From Bradyrhizobium niftali (lineage in GTDB: Bacteria > Pseudomonadota > Alphaproteobacteria > Rhizobiales > Xanthobacteraceae), in assembly GCF_004571025.1 (NCBI RefSeq), contig NZ_SPQT01000033.1, positions 50,182-114,181 of the forward strand: a DNA stretch of 64,000 nucleotides, written 5' to 3'. The translations under genes and the position numbers were made by a program. The number at the start of each line of letters is the position of its first letter. The stretch's first letter is position 1. Below, piece by piece: positions 9,612 through 19,545 of this stretch. Below the pieces are notes generated by a model. It did no database searches. It had not been told where the DNA came from and saw only the letters and a program-made list of their open reading frames with translations.

Positions 9612-10958
9612 ATGCCATCTCAACGTTTCGCCCCACCATCCGAAGTGCCTGGTCTTGCGGCGCGGCGGATTGCCGCCGACATCGTCGACGGCGTCCTGCA
9701 CAAGCACCGTACGCTTGACGATCAGCTCGACGGCGGCGGCGCCCATCCCGGACTGAAGACGCTGGCCGACCGCGACCGCGCACTGATGCGCCGCCTGGTC
9801 GCGACCGTGCTGCGCCGGCTCGGCACGCTCGGCCATGTGCTGTCCCGCCTGCTCGACAAGGGCATTCCCTCCGACGCCCCGCGCGCGCAGAGCGCGCTGC
9901 TGATCGGCGCCGCCCAGATCCTCTGGATGGACGTGCCCGATCATGCCGCCGTCGATCTCTCCGTCCGCCTCGTGCAATCCGACCGGCGCGCTGCGCGCTA
10001 TGCCGGCCTCGTCAACGCCGTGCTGCGCCGCTGTGCGCGCGAGGGCCAGGCGCTGGTCGAGGAAGTTGCCACGCAATCGCTCGACCTGCCGCCATGGCTG
10101 CTGGCGCGCTGGAGCGCCCATTATAGCGAGGCGACCGCAAGGAACATGGCACTGGCACTCGGCCACGAGCCGTCGCTCGATCTGACCGTGAAGTCGGACA
10201 CCGAACAATGGGCGAGCCGCCTGCATGGCGAGACGCTGCCGACGGGGACGGTGCGGATGCTGCTGCATGGCTCGGTGACCATGCTGCCCGGCTTCGCCGA
10301 AGGACAATGGTGGGTGCAGGATGCCGCCGCCGCGTTGCCGGCCCGGCTGTTCGGCGACATCAAGGGTAAGTCCATTGCCGATCTCTGCGCCGCCCCCGGC
10401 GGCAAGACCGCGCAACTGGCGCACGCGGGCGCGCATGTCACGGCGGTCGACCGCTCGCCTGCCCGGGTGGCACGGCTGCGCGAGAATCTGGCGCGGCTGT
10501 CGCTCCAGGCCGAGACCGTCGTCGCTGACGCCGCGGAATGGGCGGGCCCCGCCGAAAGTTTTGACGGTATCCTGATCGACGCGCCCTGCACCTCGACCGG
10601 CACGATCCGCCGTCATCCCGACGTGGCCTGGCTGCGACAGGAGTCCGACATCGCCGCCCTGACCGCGCTCCAGCAGCGGCTGCTGCGAAAATCGGTCGCG
10701 TTGCTCAAGCCGGGTGGGACGCTGGTCTACTGCACCTGTTCGCTGGAACCTGAGGAGGGCGAGCACGCCATCGCCGCGCTGCTGGCCGCCGAGCCTGCGC
10801 TTCGCCGCCTCCCGATCGAGGCATCGGAGGTCTCGGGGCTGTCCGAGATCATCACCGCCGAGGGTGACCTGCGCACCCTGCCCAGCCATCTGCCGAACGC
10901 CGATCCCAAGCTCGGCGGGCTCGACGGATTCTTCGCCGCCCGGCTCGTTAAATCCTGA
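9612..10958 (+). CDS. rsmB: 16S rRNA (cytosine-C5) methyltransferase, RsmB/NOL1/NOP2/sun family
   Basis: 448 residues from ATG 9612. The frame is open to a GTG at 9483, but the extra 43 residues do not resemble the family. The N-terminal part (about 15-150) is a NusB-like RNA-binding domain (ALLIGAAQILWMDVPDHAAVDLSV). The methyltransferase domain has the SAM loop DLCAAPGGKTAQLA, the first cysteine in PCTSTG and the nucleophile Cys376 in YCTCSLEPEE. The E. coli homologue makes m5C967 in 16S rRNA. The gene is followed by the heparinase-like gene, 120 bases on. Confidence 0.95.
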   Translation: MPSQRFAPPSEVPGLAARRIAADIVDGVLHKHRTLDDQLDGGGAHPGLKTLADRDRALMRRLVATVLRRLGTLGHVLSRLLDKGIPSDAPRAQSALLIGAAQILWMDVPDHAAVDLSVRLVQSDRRAARYAGLVNAVLRRCAREGQALVEEVATQSLDLPPWLLARWSAHYSEATARNMALALGHEPSLDLTVKSDTEQWASRLHGETLPTGTVRMLLHGSVTMLPGFAEGQWWVQDAAAALPARLFGDIKGKSIADLCAAPGGKTAQLAHAGAHVTAVDRSPARVARLRENLARLSLQAETVVADAAEWAGPAESFDGILIDAPCTSTGTIRRHPDVAWLRQESDIAALTALQQRLLRKSVALLKPGGTLVYCTCSLEPEEGEHAIAALLAAEPALRRLPIEASEVSGLSEIITAEGDLRTLPSHLPNADPKLGGLDGFFAARLVKS

Positions 10959-11078
10959 TTTTGCACTGGTTTTTACAAACTCGACGTTGATTCCCGCCGT
11001 TCAAGGTGGTGTCAGACGGCCGATTTTGGGATTAATAAGGATTCGTCGGAATCCTCCTCTCCCCCTTCAAGGCAAGGC

Positions 11079-12836
11079 GTGTCGGTCGCTCAACGCAGAC
11101 GTATCTCGACGCTGGTGATGAACCGCTTCGCGCGGAACATGCTCGCGCGCGCGAGCGGCGGTTCCGTTGCGCTGTCGCGGGTCTGGCCCGGCCGCACCGA
11201 CCGCCTGATCATCGCGCCGCACGATCTGCGCACGGCGGACGCCACCCGTGCCGCCGAGATCTATGCCGGCCGTTTCGTCTTCGCTGGCAAGATCGTCAAT
11301 TGCCAAGGCCGTTCGATCTTCGATCTCGAGCCGCCGTCGGACGATTGGGAGGTTGCGCTGCTCGGCTTCGGCTGGCTGCGCCATCTGCGCGCCGCCGACA
11401 CCGCGCTGACGCGCGCCAATGCGCGCGCGCTGGTCGAGGACTGGATCGCCAATCCCGCCAACAAGCGCCGCCCCGTCGCGCGGCGCGCCGACGTGCTGGC
11501 GCGGCGCGTGATCTCGCTGTTGTCGCAGGCGCCCCTGGTGCTCAACGACACCGACAACAAATTCTACCGCCGCTATCTGCGCGCGCTGGCCCGCGAGATC
11601 CGCTTCCTGCGCTACACCATGGTCAACATCCCGGACGGGGTGCCAAAGCTCCAGGTGCTGATCGCGCTTTGCTACACGACGCTCTGTCTCGCCAACCAGG
11701 CGCGGCACATCCGCAGCGCCTCGAAAAAACTTTCGGACGAGTTGCAGCGGCAGATCCTGCCCGACGGCGGACACATCTCCCGCAATCCGGGCGCGCTGAT
11801 CGAACTCCTGATCGACCTCTTGCCGCTGCGGCAGACCTTCGCCGCGCGCAACATCGCGCCGCCGCCGGCGCTGCTCAACGCGATCGACCGCATGATGCCG
11901 ATGCTGCGCTTCTTCCGGCACGGCGACGGTAATTTCGCGCTGTTCAACGGCATGAGCGCGACGCCCTCGGACCTGCTCGCGACGCTGCTTGCCTATGACG
12001 ACACCCACGGCGCGCCGATGTCGAACATGCCGCATACCGGCTTCCAGCGCCTCGATGCCGGCCAGACCACGCTGATCATCGACACCGGCCCGCCGCCGCC
12101 GGCGGGCGTCAGCCACGACGCCCATGCCGGCTGCCTGTCGTTCGAATTGTCCTCCGGCATCAGCCGCATCGTAACCAATTGCGGCATGCCGACCACGGGG
12201 CGTGACAATTGGCGGCCGTTCGCGCGCGGCACGGCGGCGCATTCGACGCTGACCTATCACGACACCTCCTCATGCCAGTTCGTGGAGATGTCGGCGATGA
12301 AGCGGCTGTTGCATGGTGCGCCTGTCACCAGCGGCCCCGTCGAGGTCGAGAGCTATCGCGAAATCGTGCAGAACGGCACGCTGCTCACGACGTCGCATGA
12401 CGGCTATCTCGCCAAATTCGGCGCGATCCATCGCCGCGTCCTGATGATCGCCAATGACGGGGCGCGCATCGACGGCGAGGACACGCTGTCGCCGCCGCAA
12501 GGCGGACGTTTCAAGGGCGCCGATGCCGATTTCGCGGTCCGCTTCCATCTGCATCCGGCGGTGAAGGCGAGCCGGCTGTCGGATGCCCGCGGCGTCATGC
12601 TGGTGCTGCCGAACCGCGACGTCTGGACCTTCGAGGCGCTCGACGACAAGGTCGATCTCGAGGACAGCGTGTTCCTGGCCGGCAATGACGGCCCCCGCCG
12701 CACCGCGCAGATCGTGATCCGGCAGGATGCCCGCCAGGCGCCCTCGATCCGCTGGAGTTTTGTCCGCTCCACCGCTTCGCCCGCGGTCACCAATGCCCGC
12801 CGCAACGCCCGGCGCGAGCCGGAACTTCCGCTGTAG
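11079..12836 (+). CDS. Heparinase II/III family protein
   Basis: 585 residues from GTG 11079, behind AAGGCAAGGC; an ATG at 11118 (13 residues in) is an alternative. The N-terminal alpha/alpha-toroid-like half contains LARRVISLLSQAPLVL and LPDGGHISRNPGALIELLIDLLPLRQ. The C-terminal beta-rich half has HAGCLSFELSSG and AHSTLTYHDTSS and is typical of the heparinase II/III family. True heparinases cleave acidic polysaccharides by beta-elimination. Proteins of this size next to purH are widespread in rhizobia and their substrate is not known, so the call is to family only. No signal peptide is evident, which is odd for a polysaccharide lyase. Confidence 0.88.
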   Translation: MSVAQRRRISTLVMNRFARNMLARASGGSVALSRVWPGRTDRLIIAPHDLRTADATRAAEIYAGRFVFAGKIVNCQGRSIFDLEPPSDDWEVALLGFGWLRHLRAADTALTRANARALVEDWIANPANKRRPVARRADVLARRVISLLSQAPLVLNDTDNKFYRRYLRALAREIRFLRYTMVNIPDGVPKLQVLIALCYTTLCLANQARHIRSASKKLSDELQRQILPDGGHISRNPGALIELLIDLLPLRQTFAARNIAPPPALLNAIDRMMPMLRFFRHGDGNFALFNGMSATPSDLLATLLAYDDTHGAPMSNMPHTGFQRLDAGQTTLIIDTGPPPPAGVSHDAHAGCLSFELSSGISRIVTNCGMPTTGRDNWRPFARGTAAHSTLTYHDTSSCQFVEMSAMKRLLHGAPVTSGPVEVESYREIVQNGTLLTTSHDGYLAKFGAIHRRVLMIANDGARIDGEDTLSPPQGGRFKGADADFAVRFHLHPAVKASRLSDARGVMLVLPNRDVWTFEALDDKVDLEDSVFLAGNDGPRRTAQIVIRQDARQAPSIRWSFVRSTASPAVTNARRNARREPELPL

Positions 12837-13002
12837 AAGCGCACGATTCGGCCCCATCTCATCGTTGTGAAAATGACCGAAAGCTGCTATCGAGCGCTCG
12901 CTCGCGCGACTGGCGACCTTGGATGGAGCACCATCGGGAAGCGCGGGACTGAGACGCCGCGCGCCTGGGCATAGACACTCCTTAAGACCGAGGATCTTGC
13001 TC

Positions 13003-14595
13003 ATGACTGACCATCCCCGCCGCGTCACCCGCGCCCTGCTTTCCGTTTCCGACAAGACCGGCCTGATCGAATTCGCCAAGGCGCTTGCCGCCCATGACGT
13101 CGAACTGGTTTCGACCGGCGGCACCGCCAAGGCGATCGCAGCGGCCGGCCTCAAGGTGAAGGACGTCTCCGAGCTGACCGGCTTTCCTGAAATGATGGAC
13201 GGCCGCGTCAAGACGCTGCATCCGAAGGTGCATGGCGGCCTGCTCGCGATCCGCGACAACAAGGAACATGCGGAGGCGATGAAGGCGCACGGCATCGCGC
13301 CGATCGATCTCCTCGTCGTCAATCTGTATCCGTTCGAGGCGACCGTCGAGAAAGGCGCGAGCTTCGAGGATTGCATCGAGAATATCGACATCGGCGGCCC
13401 CGCGATGATCCGCGCCGCCGCCAAGAACCATGACGACGTCGCCGTGGTGGTCGAGGCCGAGGACTACAAGGCGGTGCTCGACGAGCTCGCCGCCAACAAC
13501 GGTGCGACCACGCTGAAACTGCGCCGGCGGCTTGCGGCAAAGGCCTATGCGCGCACCGCGGCCTACGATGCTGCGATCTCGAACTGGTTCAACCGGCAGC
13601 TCGAGATCGACGCACCCGATTTCCGTGCCTTCGGCGGCAAGCTGATCCAGTCGCTGCGCTATGGCGAGAACCCGCACCAGACCGCGGCGTTCTATGCGAC
13701 GCCCGACAAGCGGCCGGGCGTCTCGACCGCGCGGCAGCTCCAGGGCAAGGAGCTCTCCTACAACAACATCAACGACACCGATGCGGCCTATGAATGCATC
13801 GGCGAGTTCGACGCCAAGCGCACCGCGGCCTGCGTCATCGTCAAGCACGCCAATCCCTGCGGCGTCGCTGAGGGCTCCGACCTCGTCAGCGCCTATCGCA
13901 AGGCGCTGGCCTGCGACTCCACCTCGGCGTTCGGCGGCATCATCGCGATGAACCGCGCGCTCGACGCCGACACCGCGCGCGAGATCACGAAGATCTTCAC
14001 CGAGGTGATCATCGCCCCCGATGCCAGCGAGGAGGCGATCGCCATCATCGGCGCGCGCAAGAATTTGCGTTTGCTGCTCGCGGGTAGCCTGCCCGATCCG
14101 CGTGCGCCCGGCCTCACCGCCAAGACGGTGGCCGGCGGCCTCCTGGTGCAGAGCCGCGACAACGCCGTGGTCGACGACATGACGTTCAAGGTCGTGACCA
14201 AGCGTGCGCCGACCGATGCGGAGATGCGCGACCTCAAGTTTGCGTTCCGCGTCGCCAAGCACGTCAAGTCCAACACCATCATCTACGCCAAGGATCTCGC
14301 CACCGTCGGCATCGGCGCGGGCCAGATGAGCCGGGTCGATTCAGCCCGCATCGCGGCGCGCAAGGCGCAGGATGCGGCGGCTGAGCTGAAGCTCGCCGAG
14401 CCGCTCACCAAGGGCTCGGTGGTGGCATCGGATGCGTTCTTCCCGTTCGCCGACGGCATGCTCGCCTGCATCGAAGCCGGCGCCACCGCCGTGGTGCAGC
14501 CCGGCGGCTCGATGCGCGACGACGAGGTGATCAAGGCCGCCGACGAGCACGGCATCGCCATGGTGTTTACGGGCACGCGGCATTTCAGGCACTAA
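13003..14595 (+). CDS. purH: Bifunctional AICAR formyltransferase / IMP cyclohydrolase
   Basis: 530 residues from ATG 13003, the usual length; an earlier in-frame ATG at 12919 is rejected because the extra 28 residues are unlike PurH. The N-terminal MGS-like IMP cyclohydrolase domain has ALLSVSDKTGLIEFAK and STGGTAKAI. The C-terminal AICAR transformylase domain contains the conserved KHANPCGVA loop and SDAFFPFADG. It catalyses the last two steps of de novo IMP synthesis. It has its own 166-base upstream gap. Downstream is a palindromic repeat. Confidence 0.98.
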   Translation: MTDHPRRVTRALLSVSDKTGLIEFAKALAAHDVELVSTGGTAKAIAAAGLKVKDVSELTGFPEMMDGRVKTLHPKVHGGLLAIRDNKEHAEAMKAHGIAPIDLLVVNLYPFEATVEKGASFEDCIENIDIGGPAMIRAAAKNHDDVAVVVEAEDYKAVLDELAANNGATTLKLRRRLAAKAYARTAAYDAAISNWFNRQLEIDAPDFRAFGGKLIQSLRYGENPHQTAAFYATPDKRPGVSTARQLQGKELSYNNINDTDAAYECIGEFDAKRTAACVIVKHANPCGVAEGSDLVSAYRKALACDSTSAFGGIIAMNRALDADTAREITKIFTEVIIAPDASEEAIAIIGARKNLRLLLAGSLPDPRAPGLTAKTVAGGLLVQSRDNAVVDDMTFKVVTKRAPTDAEMRDLKFAFRVAKHVKSNTIIYAKDLATVGIGAGQMSRVDSARIAARKAQDAAAELKLAEPLTKGSVVASDAFFPFADGMLACIEAGATAVVQPGGSMRDDEVIKAADEHGIAMVFTGTRHFRH

Positions 14596-14603
14596 GCCCC
14601 CGC

Positions 14604-14736
14604 TGTCGTCCCGGACAAGCGAAGCGCAGATCCGGGACCCATAACCACAGGACGTCGTTTGGCGAAGACTCGGAGTTGCCGGCTCGCACGACGACTCCTC
14701 CCTGGGGTTATGGGTCCCTGCGTTCGCAGGGACGCC
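14604..14736. repeat. Palindromic intergenic repeat, family A copy 1
   Basis: Begins TGTCGTCCCGGACAAGC and carries GGGACCCATAACCACAGG; a later arm reads GGGGTTATGGGTCCC. The same building blocks occur at 26004-26160 and 37724-37868. It lies between convergent genes and fills almost the whole gap. Confidence 0.85.
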
Positions 14737-14745
14737 AGTGGAGAT

Positions 14746-16134
14746 TTATCGCTCCCCCACCCGCATCAACAGCCCCAGTCCCGCGACGAAGAACACGACC
14801 AGTACGGCCATGCCGGCCTTCTGGCTCGCCGTCGCCGCGGTGATGATGCCGATCAACAGCGGGCCGATGAAGGACGTCACTTTCCCGGTCAGTGCGAACA
14901 GGCCGAAATACTGCGCGATACGGTCCTTTGGTGCGAGGCGGATCAGGAGCGTGCGCGAGGCGGCCTGAAGTGGTCCGCCGGCAGCGCCGATCAGGCAGCC
15001 CAGCACGAGATAGGCGCGCTCCGCGGCGCTCGAGAACAGGGGCGCGCCCGGCTGGGGGGCTGCGACCTTGACGAACAGCACGCTGTCCTTGTCGACCAGA
15101 AGGATCGCCGCCACCGACAGCAGCAGGATCAGCAAGCTGCCCGCAATGACGCGCTTCGGCCCTAGTCGATCGTCGAGCTTGCCGCCAAGCCATGCGCCAA
15201 GGGCGCCGGCAATCGCGAGCATGATGCCGAAAGTGCCGATCTGGATCGTGTGCCAGCCGAAGGTGCCCGCGGCATAGATGCCGCCGAAGGCGAACAGCGA
15301 CACCAGGCCGTCGGTGTAGATCATGTTGGCGAGCAGGAACGCTGCGAGCGATTTCTGCTGCGGCAAACTCCTGATCGATTGCTTCAGCTCCGACAGGCCT
15401 TCGCGCAACGCCTCGCGCACCGGGCGCTTCGCCGGATAGTCCGGCGTGAACAGGAACATCGGCGTCACGAAGATGATGAACCACAACCCGGTCAGCGGTC
15501 CGGCGGCGCGATCTCCCTGATGACTGGCGGGATCAAGCCCGAACAGGGGCGTGAGACCGAGCAGCGTGCGTCCGGTCTCGGGATTCGCCGCGAGCAAGCC
15601 GAGCACGATGATCAGGCTGACGATGCCGCCGATGTAACCCGTGGCCCAGCCGGTGCCGGAGAGCCGGCCGATCCGCTCCGGCGGCACCAGGGTCGGCATC
15701 ATCGCGTTGTTGAAGACGGTGGCGAATTCCGCGCCGACGCTGGCGAGCGCGACCGCGGTGAGCAGGGGCGGAATGACCGAGGGATCGCCGGGCTTGCCGA
15801 TCCACAGCGTGCAGGACGCCAGCACCAGCAGCGCGCCGAACCCCGCGATCCATGGCTTCCTGCGGCCCGAGGCATCCGCGATCGCCCCCAGCACCGGCGA
15901 CATCAGCGCGATGGCGAGGCCCGCAGCCGCCATCGCAAAGCCCCACAACGATTGGCCGGTGGCAGGATCTGGCGCAATGCTGGTGGCGAAATAAGGCGCG
16001 AACACGAAGGTCGTGATCAGCGTGAAATAAGGCTGCGCGGCCCAGTCGAAAAAGATCCAGCTGACGACGGCGGCGCGCGGCGGATAGGTCCGCTGGGCGC
16101 TGGCCATGCGCGCATCCGAGGCGATCGTCGTCAT
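14746..16134 (-). CDS. MFS transporter, Atg22/UMF1-like family
   Basis: 462 residues from ATG 16134, with GAGGAC upstream on the minus strand; an in-frame ATG at 16188 is less likely. About twelve hydrophobic segments are visible. Features include the early VSWIFFDWAAQPYFTLITTFVFAPYF block, the loop GAIADASGRRKPW and the later LGGKLDDRLGPKRVI motif. The aromatic DWA-Q-PYF start is characteristic of the vacuole-effluxer (Atg22/UMF1) branch. It would export or import a small molecule with the proton gradient; the substrate is unknown. It is divergent from ggt with a shared 100-base promoter region. Confidence 0.88.
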   Translation of the reverse strand: MTTIASDARMASAQRTYPPRAAVVSWIFFDWAAQPYFTLITTFVFAPYFATSIAPDPATGQSLWGFAMAAAGLAIALMSPVLGAIADASGRRKPWIAGFGALLVLASCTLWIGKPGDPSVIPPLLTAVALASVGAEFATVFNNAMMPTLVPPERIGRLSGTGWATGYIGGIVSLIIVLGLLAANPETGRTLLGLTPLFGLDPASHQGDRAAGPLTGLWFIIFVTPMFLFTPDYPAKRPVREALREGLSELKQSIRSLPQQKSLAAFLLANMIYTDGLVSLFAFGGIYAAGTFGWHTIQIGTFGIMLAIAGALGAWLGGKLDDRLGPKRVIAGSLLILLLSVAAILLVDKDSVLFVKVAAPQPGAPLFSSAAERAYLVLGCLIGAAGGPLQAASRTLLIRLAPKDRIAQYFGLFALTGKVTSFIGPLLIGIITAATASQKAGMAVLVVFFVAGLGLLMRVGER

Positions 16135-16234
16135 CACGCAGTCCTCATCACGAACAGTTTTGCCTGTCTTGGAGCAACCGTATAGCATTGCAGCGGTACG
16201 TGTGAACCGTCCCGAGGACCCGGCGGAAATTTTG

Positions 16235-17986
16235 ATGATGTCGTCATTTTCGACACGGCGGACATTTTTAGCCTTCCTTGCCGCTCTGGCGCTTGGAGTG
16301 GCGTCTGCGACCGCGCAGGATGCGCGGCGCGCCTATGTCCCGCCCGCGCTCGACACGGTGCATGCCGTTGCAGCCGAGCACGGCATGGTGGTGGCGCAGG
16401 AAAAGATATCGGCGCAGGTCGGCGCCGATATCCTGCGACGCGGCGGCAATGCCGTCGATGCCGCGGTCGCGACCGGCTTTGCGATGGCCGTGACCTATCC
16501 ACGCGCCGGCAATATCGGCGGCGGCGGCTTCATGGTGATCCATTCCGCTGAGCGCAACGAGGACATCGCGATCGACTATCGCGAGACCGCGCCGGCAGCG
16601 ACCACGCCACAGATCTTCCTCGGTCCCGACGGCAAGCCCGACACCGCGAAGTCGCGCGATTCCGCGCTCGGCATCGGCGTGCCCGGCACTGTCGCAGGCC
16701 TCGCGCTGGCGCTGGAGAAATACGGCTCGGGCCAGTTCACGCTGGCGCAATTGCTCGAGCCCGCGATCGCGCTCGCCCGCGACGGATTCATCGTCAGCGA
16801 CGATATCGCCGATAGCCTGCCGGGTTGGCACCGGCGCCTCGTGCGCTGGCCCTCTTCGGCCAGGATTTTTTCGCGGCCTGATGGCACCTCACTCGGCGAA
16901 GGGGATCGACTGATACAGAGCGATCTCGCCGAAACGCTCTCGACCGTCGCCACGCAAGGTCCGCGCGGCTTCTATGAGGGCCCGGTTGCGGAAAAACTCG
17001 CCAAGGCCCTGTCCGACGCCGGGGGCATCATGACGGCTGCCGACCTGAAAGCCTATCAGGCAGTGATCCGCGCGCCGGTGCGCGGCACCTATCGCGGCTA
17101 CGACATCGTGTCGATGCCGCTGCCTTCCTCCGGTGGCGTGGTGCTGGTGGAGACGCTCAACATCCTCGAAGGCTTTCAGCTCGCGGAGTTGAAGCAGGGC
17201 TCGCCGGCGTCGCTGCATCTCCTGATCGAGGCCATGAAGCGCGCCTATGCGGACCGCGCGCGCTATCTCGGCGATCCCGCCTTCGTCAACGCACCGATCG
17301 AGACCCTCACGGCAAAGGACTACGCCGCCAAGCTGCGCGCCGGTATCTCCGCCGATCGCGCCACGCCGTCGAAGGAGCTCGTGTCTGCCGCCACCTCACC
17401 GCGCGAGGGCAGCAACACCACGCATTTCTCCGTCGTCGATAGCCGCGGCAACGCCGTCAGCAACACTTATACGCTGAACTTCAGCTATGGCGTCGGCCTC
17501 GTCGCTGATGGCACCGGCGTGCTGCTCAACAACGAGCTCGACGATTTCACCGCGGCGGTCGGCGCCTCCAACGCCTATGGCCTCGTCGGCTTCGAGGCCA
17601 ATTTGCCTGGGCCCGGCAAGCGGCCGCTGTCGTCGATGTCGCCGACCATCGTGCTGAAGGACGGCAAGCCTGTGCTGGTGACGGGCTCGCCCGGCGGCAG
17701 CCGGATCATCTCCACCGTGCTCCAGGTGATCGTGAATGTGCTCGATTACAAAATGGATGTGGCCGCCGCCGTTGCCGCACCGCGGCTGCACCATCAATGG
17801 CTGCCGGACGAGGTGCGCGTCGAGCGCGGTTTTCCTGAGGATGTCCTGTTCGCGCTGAAGGCGATGGACCATCTCATCGTCGAGCCGATGGGACAGACCT
17901 CCGCCAATTCGATCGCGGTGACATCGAACGGCCCCCTCGGCGCACCCGATCCGCGCACGCGCGGCGCGGAGGCGGCGGGACAATAG
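16235..17986 (+). CDS. ggt: Gamma-glutamyltransferase
   Basis: 583 residues from ATG 16235, preceded by GGCGGAAAT. Residues 1-28 are a signal peptide (RRTFLAFLAALALGVASATAQ). The pro-enzyme self-cleaves before Thr395 in SNTTHFSVVD, making the small-subunit nucleophile; NNELDDF and TGSPGGSRI are the matching substrate-site motifs. The periplasmic enzyme cleaves or transfers the gamma-glutamyl group of glutathione and related peptides. A classic lid-loop is not obvious. Upstream in-frame ATGs overlap the divergent MFS gene and are rejected. Confidence 0.96.
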   Translation: MMSSFSTRRTFLAFLAALALGVASATAQDARRAYVPPALDTVHAVAAEHGMVVAQEKISAQVGADILRRGGNAVDAAVATGFAMAVTYPRAGNIGGGGFMVIHSAERNEDIAIDYRETAPAATTPQIFLGPDGKPDTAKSRDSALGIGVPGTVAGLALALEKYGSGQFTLAQLLEPAIALARDGFIVSDDIADSLPGWHRRLVRWPSSARIFSRPDGTSLGEGDRLIQSDLAETLSTVATQGPRGFYEGPVAEKLAKALSDAGGIMTAADLKAYQAVIRAPVRGTYRGYDIVSMPLPSSGGVVLVETLNILEGFQLAELKQGSPASLHLLIEAMKRAYADRARYLGDPAFVNAPIETLTAKDYAAKLRAGISADRATPSKELVSAATSPREGSNTTHFSVVDSRGNAVSNTYTLNFSYGVGLVADGTGVLLNNELDDFTAAVGASNAYGLVGFEANLPGPGKRPLSSMSPTIVLKDGKPVLVTGSPGGSRIISTVLQVIVNVLDYKMDVAAAVAAPRLHHQWLPDEVRVERGFPEDVLFALKAMDHLIVEPMGQTSANSIAVTSNGPLGAPDPRTRGAEAAGQ

Positions 17987-18066
17987 CAACCTGAGCCGGG
18001 CGCTGGGCTTTTGAGACAGGCTACGGCGTGATATCGACGCAGCCTCCGATTTCACGACGAGCTTCC

Positions 18067-19461
18067 ATGAAACTTTTCTTTCGTATCTCCGCCGCGCTCG
18101 TTGCGCTGGCGCTGCTGACAGCCGTCGCGCTCAGCTTCATCTACCGGCCGGGCGACGCGATCCGGGTCGCGACCGGCTTCGTCGCGCACAACGTTTGCAG
18201 CAAGACCTTCGTCTCCGGCCTCGACCCGCAGGCCGTGTTCGCGGAGACGACCGAGCGCGACGGCATACGCCGCCTGCGCCCGCTGATGCGGCTTGATCTC
18301 GATCACGCAGCGAAGGCGGCCGACGTCACCGTGCTCGGAGGCTTTCGCAGCCACGCGATCTTTCGCGACGGCTTTGGTTGCGTGCTGCAGCATGGGACGA
18401 CCACGCCCTATCTGCCGAAGATCGACCTCGTCGCGGCGAAGACGCCGAAGGCGCCACCGCTGCTGCCCGACATCGCCGACGATGCCGTGGTCGCGCCTGG
18501 CGATCCCGCGTTGAAGGCGGCGCTCGATCATGCCTTCGAGGAGCCGGCCAGCCCGCCGTTCCGGCGCACCAAGGCGATTGTCGTGGTGCGCGACGGCCGC
18601 GTGATCGCCGAACGCTATGCACCCGGCATCGGCGTCGATACCCCGCTGCTCGGCTTCTCCATGACGAAATCCGTGATCAACGCGCTGATCGGCACCATGA
18701 CCCAGCATGGCCTTTTGAGCCCGTCCTATCCGGCGCCGGTGCCGGAATGGCGCAACCCGTCCGATCCGCGTCGCGAGATCGAGGTCGAGCATCTCATGCG
18801 GATGACGACGGGACTCGACCTCGATGAGACCAACAGCGGCTTCGATCCGTCGAGCCGGATGATGTATCTGCCCGACGACATGGCGGGATTCGCTGTGCAG
18901 GCAGCCCTCGTGGCACCCGTCGGCCAGCGCTGGCGCTATTCGAGCGGGACCACGCAGATCCTGGCGCGCATCGTGCGCGACGGCACCGGTGGGCCCGAGC
19001 AAAGCCTGGCCTTTGCCTGGCGCGAATTGTTCAACCCGCTCGGCATGCGTCACGTCACGCTGGAGCTCGACGGCACCGGCACCATTCAAGGCACGACCTA
19101 CATGCTGGCGAGCGCGCGCGACTGGGCGCGTTTCGGCCTGCTCTATCTCAACGACGGCGTGGTCGGCGGAAAGCGCATTTTGTACGAGGACTGGGTGGAT
19201 TCTTGCGCGGCCGCCACGCTCGACACGGATTACGCAGCCGGCTTCTGGACCAACCGCAGCGAGCACCCGCACGCAAAAGGCCGCGTGCAGGCGGGCATTC
19301 CACGCGATGCCTTCTTTGCGTCAGGCGATCTCGGCCAGCGCGTCTTCATCATCCCCTCGCAGCGTATGGTCGTCGTCCGCCTCGGCGATTCCGTCGATCC
19401 GAGCGGCGACATCCGCGGCGTGGCGCGGTTGATCAAGGAGGTGATCGCGGCCGTGAACTAG
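18067..19461 (+). CDS. Serine hydrolase, beta-lactamase/class C family
   Basis: 464 residues. One N-terminal membrane segment or uncleaved signal (FRISAALVALALLTAVALSFIY) is followed by a region of about 130 residues and then the serine-hydrolase domain. The S-x-x-K motif is Ser198-Met-Thr-Lys201 (GFSMTKSV), the second motif is probably Tyr-Ser-Ser in RWRYSSGTT, and the third is FASGDLGQRVFI. Members include esterases, D-aminopeptidases and PBP-like enzymes; specificity is not predictable. The gap from the ggt stop is 80 bases on the same strand, so co-transcription is possible. Confidence 0.9.
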   Translation: MKLFFRISAALVALALLTAVALSFIYRPGDAIRVATGFVAHNVCSKTFVSGLDPQAVFAETTERDGIRRLRPLMRLDLDHAAKAADVTVLGGFRSHAIFRDGFGCVLQHGTTTPYLPKIDLVAAKTPKAPPLLPDIADDAVVAPGDPALKAALDHAFEEPASPPFRRTKAIVVVRDGRVIAERYAPGIGVDTPLLGFSMTKSVINALIGTMTQHGLLSPSYPAPVPEWRNPSDPRREIEVEHLMRMTTGLDLDETNSGFDPSSRMMYLPDDMAGFAVQAALVAPVGQRWRYSSGTTQILARIVRDGTGGPEQSLAFAWRELFNPLGMRHVTLELDGTGTIQGTTYMLASARDWARFGLLYLNDGVVGGKRILYEDWVDSCAAATLDTDYAAGFWTNRSEHPHAKGRVQAGIPRDAFFASGDLGQRVFIIPSQRMVVVRLGDSVDPSGDIRGVARLIKEVIAAVN

Positions 19462-19462
19462 G

Positions 19463-19544
19463 CCGTCATTCCGGGGCGATGCGCAGCATCGAACCCAAGA
19501 ACTCGGGATTCCGGGTTCACGCTTCGCGTGTCCCGGAATGACGG
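19463..19544. repeat. Palindromic intergenic repeat, family B copy 1
   Basis: Outer arms CCGTCATTCCGGGGC and TCCCGGAATGACGG enclose GAACCCAAGAACTCGGG and ATTCCGGGTTC. Related copies are at 21172, 26803, 39205 and 62427. It lies directly downstream of the decayed GST copy, just as copy 2 lies next to the intact GST. Confidence 0.85.
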
Positions 19545-19545
19545 T

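Noticed and set aside
12837..13002. A purine riboswitch before purH
   Set aside because: I find no conserved purine-aptamer core, and the gap is short. An ordinary promoter is more likely.
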